8,843 nt of DNA, taken from positions 1 through 8,843 of the forward strand of contig CAMPGU010000171.1 in the NCBI GenBank assembly GCA_946885645.1, read 5' to 3'. Under the pieces are notes generated by a model, which saw only the letters and a list, made by a program, of their open reading frames with translations, did no database searches and had not been told where the DNA came from. Below, piece after piece: positions 1 to 8,186 of this stretch. Source of the DNA: an uncultured Haloferula sp. (GTDB taxonomy: Bacteria > Verrucomicrobiota > Verrucomicrobiae > Verrucomicrobiales > Akkermansiaceae). Numbering within the stretch: the first letter of the stretch is position 1; each line of letters opens with the position of its first letter. A program made the position numbers and the translations under genes.

Positions 1-3
1 ATC

Positions 4-945
4 ATGGAAGCGTCCCCACTGCGGGGAATCTGCGGGATCAGCGACCACGGTCCGATCGCCAAGCGACTGCGTTCCCGGATGGACCTGATCAACCGGCTGG
101 CGGGCGATCATCCCATCTACAAGCGGGTGGATTTCAATGATCCGGGGGATCTGGGATTCGCCATGAGCGACTACATCCCGCCCGCGGAGTATCGCGAAAG
201 CGAGTTCGTGAGGGAAGTCTTCGGCGAGCTGGCGATGAACGACGTCCTCTTCGGGATGCTGGTTCAGGGGCAGCGGAGGAAAGCCTACATCAACTGCTAT
301 CTCCGTAACCGCACCTATGCTTTCCAAGCCCGCGAGCGCTTCGACGCGATCCTCCTCACCGCGCGGGGGGTGCTCGACCGGATGGAGGCGCACAATGTCG
401 AGATGGCGGTGCGGCGGCAATTGCTCATGACGCGCTCCGGCGCGCATATGGCGGTGCTTATCACCAAAAAGCCCGGCGAGATTTTCCCGCTAAACCACGC
501 CGCGGTGAGCCTGACGGAGACGTGGTGGGGGCCGGACGAGGCCACCTTCCAGCTTTCCGCAGCGCGACTGGAGAGCTTGGAAGCCGAGCTGGACGGCGCT
601 TGGGAGAATCCCGTCACCGCGAACTGGACCGAGGTAAAGCTAGATCTGGGAGGCGGCGAGGTCTCCGTACAGGTCCTGCCGAAATTGAGCGGCGAGATGA
701 TCCTGATGTATCAGATGAAAGGGGCTGAGCCAGCAGGGGAGGAGGAGATGTCGATCCTGACACGGCGCCAGCGCGAGATCATGGATTGGATCGCGGAAGG
801 CAAGACCAGCGCGGAAGCGGCGATCATCCTCGGCATCAGCCCGCGCACCGTGGAGAAGCATCTTGAAGCCGTTTTCCAGCGGCTCGGCGTGGAGAACCGC
901 ATCGCGGCGATGAGGCGCTACCTGGATCTGAAACGCGGGGTGTGA
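4..945 (+). CDS. LuxR-family transcriptional regulator with N-terminal sensory-like domain
   Basis: Encodes 313 residues if the ATG at 4 is the start. The frame is open to the window edge, so a start further upstream cannot be excluded and no ribosome-binding site is visible. Residues about 250-310 form a LuxR/GerE helix-turn-helix: LTRRQREIM, then EAAIILGISPRTVEKHLEAV as the DNA-binding helices, then LGVENRIAAM. The first ~240 residues (HPIYKRVDFNDPGDLGFAMSD, around 36-56, onward) resemble the PAS/GAF-like input domain of LuxR regulators that I associate with Verrucomicrobiota. The ligand is unknown, and no receiver aspartate pattern is obvious. It is probably a cytoplasmic one-component regulator. 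The gene converges on metH, so nothing here identifies its targets. The family call is firm; the input-domain call is from recollection. Confidence 0.88.
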   Translation: MEASPLRGICGISDHGPIAKRLRSRMDLINRLAGDHPIYKRVDFNDPGDLGFAMSDYIPPAEYRESEFVREVFGELAMNDVLFGMLVQGQRRKAYINCYLRNRTYAFQARERFDAILLTARGVLDRMEAHNVEMAVRRQLLMTRSGAHMAVLITKKPGEIFPLNHAAVSLTETWWGPDEATFQLSAARLESLEAELDGAWENPVTANWTEVKLDLGGGEVSVQVLPKLSGEMILMYQMKGAEPAGEEEMSILTRRQREIMDWIAEGKTSAEAAIILGISPRTVEKHLEAVFQRLGVENRIAAMRRYLDLKRGV

Positions 946-948
946 TCC

Positions 949-970
949 GCGGTTTGGAGGACCAATCCGC
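949..970. terminator. Candidate bidirectional hairpin between convergent genes
   Basis: The 25-base gap between the two convergent stop codons holds GCGGTTTGG (949-957), a 4-nt loop AGGA, and CCAATCCGC (962-970): a 9-bp stem with one T-T mismatch. Its position between convergent genes fits a shared terminator. Neither side is followed by a clear U-tract, so an intrinsic terminator is only a weak call. Confidence 0.35.
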
Positions 971-3736
<2,766 letters not shown>

Positions 3737-3750
3737 GGGCAAGTTGGTTG

Positions 3751-3787
3751 ACCGCGGAGACGCAGAGAACGCGGAGGATCGCAGAGT
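3751..3787 (-). repeat. Terminal inverted repeat, downstream copy (four 9-bp units)
   Basis: On the + strand this reads as four degenerate 9-mers, ACCGCGGAG, ACGCAGAGA, ACGCGGAGG and ATCGCAGAG, plus a final T. It is the inverted partner of 4181-4226. It lies 3 nt after the TAA of the GxxExxY gene and 14 nt before the ATG of the metH C-part, where it takes the place of any ribosome-binding site. Confidence 0.9.
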
Positions 3788-3790
3788 GTT

Positions 3791-4180
3791 TTATTTGAGG
3801 AAATTGTGAACGAGGCGCTTCAAGCCGTCGCGCAAGAGTGGGACATGGAAGTTGATGAGCAGCCCCAGAGATCTTCTGCTCATTCTCAGGTAGGTTAGGA
3901 CCTGTGCTGCGTGAACGGGTTTGAGGGATTCGACCGTTTTTACTTCGACGACGATCTTGTCTTCGACCAAGAGGTCGATCCGATAGGAGTCAGGAATGAC
4001 CAAATCCTTGTAAGTCAGGGGCAATAGTACCTGACGGGTCGAGGATATCCCGCGAAGAGCAAGTTCATGCTGGAGAGCTGCTTCGTAGGAATGCTCGAGC
4101 ACTCCCGGACCCAGCTCCCGGTGAACCTCGATCGCTGCACCGATGACCTGTTCACTCAGCAAATTCAATTCCTCGCTCAT
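3791..4180 (-). CDS. GxxExxY protein (PD-(D/E)xK nuclease-like fold)
   Basis: Encodes 129 residues, a typical full length for this family. The name-giving motif is G26-V-L-E29-H-S-Y32, within a helix that follows the conserved IEVHRELGPG. Next come strand residues YRIDLLVEDKIVVEVK, with D69, E79 and K81 placed like the metal-binding D...ExK core of PD-(D/E)xK nucleases, then A-Q93-V-L-T-Y97 in the following helix and LLINFHVPLLRDGLKRLV at the end. No signal peptide or membrane segment is seen. Biochemical function is not established as far as I know, and nuclease activity is inferred from the fold signature. The ATG at 4180 is set by GGAGG 10 nt upstream, inside the flanking repeat. The gene lies between two metH pieces, is lower in GC than they are, and is likely co-transcribed with them. 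Its TAA is in the same frame as the downstream metH C-part. Confidence 0.93.
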   Translation of the reverse strand: MSEELNLLSEQVIGAAIEVHRELGPGVLEHSYEAALQHELALRGISSTRQVLLPLTYKDLVIPDSYRIDLLVEDKIVVEVKTVESLKPVHAAQVLTYLRMSRRSLGLLINFHVPLLRDGLKRLVHNFLK

Positions 4181-4226
4181 ACTCTGCGATCCTCCGTGAC
4201 CTCCGTGACCTCTGCGACTCAGCGGT
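4181..4226 (-). repeat. Terminal inverted repeat, upstream copy (five 9-bp units)
   Basis: On the minus strand it reads ACCGCTGAG, TCGCAGAGG, TCACGGAGG, TCACGGAGG, ATCGCAGAG, then T. The third and fourth units are identical, a perfect tandem duplication, and account for the 9-bp length difference from the other copy. It directly abuts the stop codon of the metH N-part on one side and the ATG of the GxxExxY gene on the other. Confidence 0.9.
4191..4195 (-). promoter_or_regulatory. Ribosome-binding site embedded in the terminal repeat
   Basis: GGAGG on the minus strand ends 10 nt before the ATG of the GxxExxY gene. It lies inside a 16-base stretch of the upstream repeat (CGGAGGATCGCAGAGT) that is perfectly complementary to the downstream repeat. 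On a transcript spanning both repeats the site could be sequestered by pairing (inference). Confidence 0.6.
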
Positions 4227-5324
4227 TCATGTCTCCAGAACCGGCACCTCGCGCGGAGCGATTCCCTTCACTCCCTCTGCGATGGCCGCGACGTGTTCAG
4301 GGGTGTTTCCGCAGCAGCCGCCGGCCAGATTGAGCAGCCCGTCGAGGGCGAATTCCTTCATGTAGGCATTCATGTGCGGCGGCTCAAGGTCGAAGCCGGT
4401 GGGAGCCAGGGGGTTCGGCAGGCCGGCATTCGGGTAGCAGGAAATGTGAGCGGCCGACACCTTCGCCAGCTCTTCCAGATGCGGCTTCATCAGGTCGGGG
4501 CCAAGGGAGCAATTCAGGCCGACGGCGAGCGGGTTCACGTGCGACACCGCGTTCCACATGGCCTCCACTTTCTGGGCCGAAATCATTGTTTCCCCGCCCC
4601 GGCCAACGGCGGCGCTGACGATGATGGGGAGGCGCAGGCCGTCCGTATCGAAAACCTCCTGGATCGCCACGAGTGCGGCTTTCGCGTTCAGGGCGTCGAA
4701 AATCGTCTCCACCATCAGGATGTCGCAGCCGCCCTCGATCAACGCCCGTACCTGCCGCGTGTAATCCTCCTTCACCTGATCGAAGGTGACGGTGCGGAAG
4801 CCCGCGTCGTTCGCATCCGGCGAGGTGCTCAGCGAGACGGTCAAGGGGCCGACGGCACCGGCGACGTAGCGCTTGATACCGGTATCGCTGCCGACGTTGT
4901 CCGCCCATTTCCGGCACAGGCGGGAGGATTCCACGTTCAGTTCCCACGCGAGATCGCGCAGCATCGGGTTCTCGATGATCTTTTGGAAGAATTCCGGGTC
5001 CTTGATGCCGCCGTGCTCGCGCGGGTCGTCCACGAAGAACTCGCTCTGGGCGATCGAGGTGGCCGAAAAGGTGTTCGTCTCGCAGATGTCCGATCCCGCC
5101 TCGTAAAAGCGCTTGTGGATGTCCCCGATCACGTCCGGGCGCGTGATCGAGAGGATGTCGCCGTTGTTCAGCAGGTCCTTCTTCGAGTCGCTGAAACGCG
5201 GGCCGCGCGCATCCGTCTCGCTCAGGCCGTAGGTGCGGATGGTCGTGCCCATCGCTCCGTCGAGCACGAGGATACGCTGGCGCAGGGCTTGCTGGAGTTC
5301 GGCCGTGGGATCGGGTCGCCGCAT
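4227..5324 (-). CDS. metH: Methionine synthase, N-terminal part (homocysteine S-methyltransferase domain)
   Basis: Encodes 365 residues from the ATG at 5324. This start puts DGAMGT at residues 22-27, close to its place in E. coli MetH (about residue 20, from memory). An in-frame TTG at 5366 would add 14 residues. The protein is a Hcy-binding barrel with zinc ligands C272 (GLNCSLGP) and C337-C338 (GGCCG). Other family motifs are EAGSDICETNTFSAT, VAGAVGPL, DILMVETIFDALNAKAA and YPNAGLPNP. It activates homocysteine thiolate to accept the methyl group from methylcobalamin. It ends just after VKGIAPREVPVLET, where a full-length MetH continues into the folate domain; that domain and the rest are encoded at 971-3736. 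It is therefore a complete domain rather than a truncated fragment, but it has no cobalamin or folate domain of its own. A stand-alone BHMT/MmuM-type methyltransferase is less likely, given the closely MetH-like sequence and the neighbouring remainder. Confidence 0.93.
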   Translation of the reverse strand: MRRPDPTAELQQALRQRILVLDGAMGTTIRTYGLSETDARGPRFSDSKKDLLNNGDILSITRPDVIGDIHKRFYEAGSDICETNTFSATSIAQSEFFVDDPREHGGIKDPEFFQKIIENPMLRDLAWELNVESSRLCRKWADNVGSDTGIKRYVAGAVGPLTVSLSTSPDANDAGFRTVTFDQVKEDYTRQVRALIEGGCDILMVETIFDALNAKAALVAIQEVFDTDGLRLPIIVSAAVGRGGETMISAQKVEAMWNAVSHVNPLAVGLNCSLGPDLMKPHLEELAKVSAAHISCYPNAGLPNPLAPTGFDLEPPHMNAYMKEFALDGLLNLAGGCCGNTPEHVAAIAEGVKGIAPREVPVLET

Positions 5325-5325
5325 G

Positions 5326-5330
5326 CCTCC
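5326..5330 (-). promoter_or_regulatory. GGAGG just before the metH N-part start, unusually close
   Basis: GGAGG is separated from the ATG at 5324 by a single base, closer than the usual 5-10 nt. The family alignment still supports this ATG. No better-spaced start is present nearby apart from the TTG at 5366, which has no clear Shine-Dalgarno. Confidence 0.4.
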
Positions 5331-5390
5331 GAGGCTAGGTCCGCCCCGGAGTTTCGCAAGAGTCAAATCGTCGTATCAGGATGCGTTGAT

Positions 5391-5402
5391 GGGAAAATTC
5401 CC
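5391..5402. promoter_or_regulatory. Small dyad in the spacer upstream of metH
   Basis: GGGAA-AA-TTCCC directly follows the stop codon of the propeller gene (stop at 5403-5405). The 78-base spacer 5325-5402 must hold any separate promoter for metH. TTGACT at about 5362-5367 on the minus strand resembles a -35 box, but I cannot find a well-spaced -10. The dyad is too short to be a convincing terminator; an operator is possible. No cobalamin or SAM riboswitch would fit in this space. Confidence 0.25.
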
Positions 5403-6956
5403 TTACTTTGGCAGCTCGTTCGCCGTGTAAAAGGCGAGCCGGTTTTGCAGGGGCGATTTGTCGTCGGCGGATTTCAGATCCTTCGGCAGCTCCAGCTTGT
5501 AGATCTTGCCGGGGGAGAAATCCTCCAGTTCCACCTCCACGCTGCGCTTGCCGTTGATCTTCAAGCCTTTGACCTCGTGATCGCGCTGGTTGTCCTTGTC
5601 GCTGCCGTAGGTCCACTTCGGCTGCAGGGTGAAGGAGGAGAAATCCCAGGCCTTCTTGTCCTTCAGTTTGTCCGGGAGGTCTTTGGTGAAGGTCAGGGTG
5701 AAGCCCTTCCGGGTGATCTTGAAGCTTTCGATATCAAAGGGGATGCCGCCTTTCCAGGTGATCCGCTGCAGGCCCTCCGCGGGAGTGCCCCAGCCCCGCA
5801 CGGTCTGGCCGACGTACATCTGCTTCCCATCGGGCGAGAAGCGGAGCCGGTGATTGCCGGAGCGCAGGCCGCGGCCGTTGATGAAATGGGTGGCTGCGCC
5901 TTGGAACTTGCCGTTCACCTTCTCCAGCATCACGCGGGAGATGCGTGTGTTGTTGTTGTCCGGGACCAGCAATTGGCCGGCGAAGGGGCCGAAGGACCCG
6001 TTGCGAGGCATTTCCATCGGCTCGCCGGCGGAGCGGTTGATCTCCTCGTTGGGAAGTTCCACCGCGGCCTTGGTCCGGTGCTTGTTATAGGCGTCCAGAT
6101 CGTTCCGGTAGGTGGCGAGCGGGTCCTTGCCTTTCCAGGAGCTGTCCCACACCAGGCTGCTGGGGTGGCCGTAGAATTTGCCCTCCTCCACGTGGTAGAG
6201 CGGCGTCACGGCTTTCCAATCCCCCTGGTTGTCCCCGGCCCAGATATTGCCATCCGGATCGCGGTAGATCCCGTTGTGCATGCGGAAGCCGCTGGCAAAA
6301 GGGGTGAGCTTGCCCTTGGCGTCGGAGTGCATCACCCAGCCGCGCCACTTTACCGAGGAGAAGTTCCGGCCGCGCCTGCCCGCGGGGGAATAGTCGCCCA
6401 GCACGTGCTCGAAGACCGGCCCGTTATGGGAGGCGGTGCCGATCGCGAGGTAGTAGCCGCCTTCGCCGTCGTCCGTGAGGGTATTGGTTTCGTGATAATT
6501 TCCGCTGAGACCCCAGCCGCTCGCGAAGCGGGTGTAGCGGTCCGCCTTGCCGTCCTTGTCGGTATCCTCCGCTTCGATCATGTCCGCCATCTGCGTGATG
6601 CGGACCTTCGTGGCGCTGATCGCGTCGATCCCGCAGCCATTGTGGAAGCCGGTGGCAAAGAGCTCCCACTGGAAGCCTTTCGCGTCCGCAGCGGGTTTCG
6701 CCCGGATGACGTCGCCGCGGCGGAGCACGACGTAGAGGGTGCCGTCCGGGGCGAAATCGATGCCGCCTACCTCGGGCGGAGCGCCTTCCGGCAGCTTGAT
6801 GTCCTCGACCTTGTAACAATCGTCGAAATCGGCAGCCGGTGAAATTGCGGTCGCCAGCACGAGGGAGGATAGCAGCGTAACCGCGAAATGGCGCGGGAAG
6901 GTGCGGAATCCTGGGGCCGGGGAGGCCGGAGAAAGATTGATGGCTGGGGCTTTCAT
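5403..6956 (-). CDS. Secreted beta-propeller (membrane-bound dehydrogenase-like) protein
   Basis: Encodes 517 residues. The N-terminus has a long basic n-region, a hydrophobic core about 23-38 (FAVTLLSSLVLATAIS) and a likely signal-peptidase site near SPAA42, so the protein is probably periplasmic. Residues about 60-405 repeat propeller-type blades: GGIDFAPDGTLYVV, FATGFHNGCGID, FASGFRMHNGIYRDPDGNIWAGDNQGDW, LRFSPDGKQMYVGQ. An EF-like loop, DTDKDGKAD, lies at 131-139. Residues about 410-490 form a beta-sandwich-like tail (GFTLTFTKDLPDK, DHEVKGLKINGK, FSPGKIYKLEL) of a kind I recall after propellers in PVC proteins. This resembles the PVC 'putative membrane-bound dehydrogenase' propellers related to PQQ sugar dehydrogenases. 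Substrate and cofactor are not readable from the sequence. Its ATG overlaps the stop codon of the upstream cytochrome gene (ATGA), indicating translational coupling and a shared function. Confidence 0.8.
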   Translation of the reverse strand: MKAPAINLSPASPAPGFRTFPRHFAVTLLSSLVLATAISPAADFDDCYKVEDIKLPEGAPPEVGGIDFAPDGTLYVVLRRGDVIRAKPAADAKGFQWELFATGFHNGCGIDAISATKVRITQMADMIEAEDTDKDGKADRYTRFASGWGLSGNYHETNTLTDDGEGGYYLAIGTASHNGPVFEHVLGDYSPAGRRGRNFSSVKWRGWVMHSDAKGKLTPFASGFRMHNGIYRDPDGNIWAGDNQGDWKAVTPLYHVEEGKFYGHPSSLVWDSSWKGKDPLATYRNDLDAYNKHRTKAAVELPNEEINRSAGEPMEMPRNGSFGPFAGQLLVPDNNNTRISRVMLEKVNGKFQGAATHFINGRGLRSGNHRLRFSPDGKQMYVGQTVRGWGTPAEGLQRITWKGGIPFDIESFKITRKGFTLTFTKDLPDKLKDKKAWDFSSFTLQPKWTYGSDKDNQRDHEVKGLKINGKRSVEVELEDFSPGKIYKLELPKDLKSADDKSPLQNRLAFYTANELPK

Positions 6957-7999
6957 TCGGGTTTGCCGAGGGATTGGATGAACAAAATCAGGGAATCGTA
7001 TTCCACGTCGCGCAGATCGAAGGGCGGCATGTAGTTCGGTGGATAGCCCTTCGCGACTTTGGCGTTCGGGGTTTTGATGGACTCCAGGAGATAGGCCCGG
7101 TCCGCAGTTACTTGCTCCTTGCCGCCCTCGATCTCGATCTTGCTGTCGGCCAGTCCGGCCAAGGTAGGGCCGTGTCCCTTGGAGCCGTCGAGCGAGTGGC
7201 AGGCGAAGCAGCCGTAGCTGCTGAAGAGGGTTTCACCGGCCTTCACATTGGCCTTCCTGAGATCGACGTCGAGCTTGTAGCCCTGATAGGAGGCGAGCTG
7301 GGTGCCGGAGTAGGTAAACGCCAGCTTGCCGTTTCCTTCGGCGGAGAAGTCGCCCTCTTTCCAAGCGAGCTTCGCGGGCGGATTGCAGGTGATCTCGGCG
7401 TCGAAGGCCAGGGGCTTGTCGGAAGGCCGCAGCACCATCGAGACAACGCGGCCGCCCGCCTTGAACTCGAAGCGAGGCACTCCCTTCACCAGCGAATAGC
7501 CCACATATTCCGGCCCGCCCAGATCGTCCACGCTCTTGCCGTCGATGTAAACGGGATGCTTGCCGGAGGCCTTGTGGAAGAGATTGCCCACCAAGCGGGG
7601 CACGTAATCGAAGGAGACGCGGGAGCCTCGCTTCTGATCGCCCCAGTAAGGAGTCATGTCGAGGAATCCACCCTGCCACGCATAGAGCGGCCGGCATTCC
7701 ACGGTGTCGAAAGCGTAGGCCAGAGCCGGTCCGAAGCTGACTGCCATGGCGGCCGGAATACCGGCGATGGGGATTTCCTCGCCCTTCACGTCCTCGCCCT
7801 TGCCCGGGTTGTATTTCGGGGCGGGAAGGCCCTTGTGATGTCGGGGGAACACCTCCGGATCCAACCCCGGGTCGGGCAGGTAGCTGCTGAGCACCAGAGG
7901 TTCATCCGGCTTTCCGAGGGGCCGGTTTTCGAAAGTGAGCAGCGGCTGCCCGAGGAGCGGTGGCACGCCGAGGCAAAGGAGGAGCAGGGTTTTTCTCAT
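6953..7999 (-). CDS. Secreted protein with C-terminal cytochrome c domain
   Basis: Encodes 348 residues. Residues 1-17 (MRKTLLLLCLGVPPLLG) form a short signal peptide; C9 lacks the small residue expected of a lipobox, so I do not call a lipoprotein. Residues about 30-245 are a beta-rich domain with FDTVECRPLYAWQGGFLDM, resembling the DUF6797-type modules of PVC heme proteins (from recollection, moderate certainty). Residues about 250-348 are a class I cytochrome c domain: NVKAGETLFSSYGCFACHSLDG with C264-x-x-C267-H268 for covalent heme, GPTLAGLA, and NYMPPF with M324 as the likely sixth ligand, ending in a helix VEYDSLILFIQSL. The probable role is periplasmic electron transfer, possibly accepting electrons from the propeller partner (inference). 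It is the first gene of the pair. Its start lies just downstream of a dyad (8003-8020), and the Shine-Dalgarno is weak. Confidence 0.85.
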   Translation of the reverse strand: MRKTLLLLCLGVPPLLGQPLLTFENRPLGKPDEPLVLSSYLPDPGLDPEVFPRHHKGLPAPKYNPGKGEDVKGEEIPIAGIPAAMAVSFGPALAYAFDTVECRPLYAWQGGFLDMTPYWGDQKRGSRVSFDYVPRLVGNLFHKASGKHPVYIDGKSVDDLGGPEYVGYSLVKGVPRFEFKAGGRVVSMVLRPSDKPLAFDAEITCNPPAKLAWKEGDFSAEGNGKLAFTYSGTQLASYQGYKLDVDLRKANVKAGETLFSSYGCFACHSLDGSKGHGPTLAGLADSKIEIEGGKEQVTADRAYLLESIKTPNAKVAKGYPPNYMPPFDLRDVEYDSLILFIQSLGKPE

Positions 8000-8002
8000 G
8001 AA

Positions 8003-8020
8003 ACGTCCGGATCAGGACGT
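8003..8020. promoter_or_regulatory. Inverted repeat at the cytochrome gene start, candidate operator
   Basis: ACGTCC, six bases, GGACGT: perfect 6-bp arms lying 4 nt upstream of the cytochrome ATG. At this position a bound regulator, or an mRNA hairpin, would interfere with initiation. No named regulator can be assigned. Confidence 0.35.
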
Positions 8021-8059
8021 CCCACGCTGGCAAATCCTGTCGCGGATTGCACCTACCCA

Positions 8060-8104
8060 TTTGAGGCAGCGGCCCGATCTTTGAGGTTCGGTGCCATTTT
8101 GAGG
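8060..8104 (+). repeat. Three TTTGAGG direct repeats at 18-20 bp spacing
   Basis: TTTGAGG occurs at 8060-8066, 8080-8086 and 8098-8104. Each copy is followed 2-4 bases later by CGG (CAGCGG, TTCGG, TAACCGG). All lie in the 187-bp divergent region 8000-8186 between the cytochrome and DUF2868 genes. Spacing near two helical turns suggests same-face binding by a regulator. I see no confident -10/-35 pair here. Chance recurrence in a short region is possible. Confidence 0.4.
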
Positions 8105-8186
8105 TAACCGGAGGTGGCTTGCCCTATGACAAGTTGTGCCACTTCCCCCTTGGCCCGGTGCCCGGGATGGAGAAAGTGAGGGAGCG

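Larger units (their letters stand above)
3751..4226 (-). mobile_element. Candidate compact element: inverted terminal repeats enclosing a GxxExxY ORF
   Basis: A 476-bp unit lies between the two metH pieces. A 37-bp repeat (3751-3787) and a 46-bp repeat (4181-4226) are inverted relative to each other. Leaving out one 9-bp unit from the longer copy, they match at 32 of 37 positions. Between them are 393 nt, of which 390 are the GxxExxY ORF. GC is near 51% in the ORF (61/120 counted over 3841-3960) against about 67% in a sample line of metH. The metH N-part stop codon (TGA, 4227-4229) directly abuts the outer end of the longer repeat. I see no clear target-site duplication. No transposase or integrase motif is present, so mobility is inferred from the architecture, base composition and position. 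A domesticated or ancient repeat-gene unit in an operon spacer is the main alternative. Confidence 0.6.

Noticed and set aside
3751..4226. CRISPR array or ribosomal intervening sequence
   Set aside because: There are only two repeat copies, inverted, with an ORF between them and internal 9-bp units. There are no regular spacers, no cas genes and no rRNA context.
3741..4235. Target-site duplication flanking the candidate element
   Set aside because: The outer flanks read GGAGACATGA on one side and CAACCAACTT on the other (minus strand), with no shared direct repeat of three or more bases at the junctions.
5325..5402. Cobalamin or SAM riboswitch upstream of metH
   Set aside because: The spacer is only 78 nt and shows neither a B12-box-like motif nor the stem pattern of a SAM riboswitch.
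4293..6842. An 849-codon open frame on the + strand spanning the metH N-part and the propeller gene
   Set aside because: It crosses two well-supported genes and their spacer on the other strand, and its translation is composition-driven with no recognisable domain.
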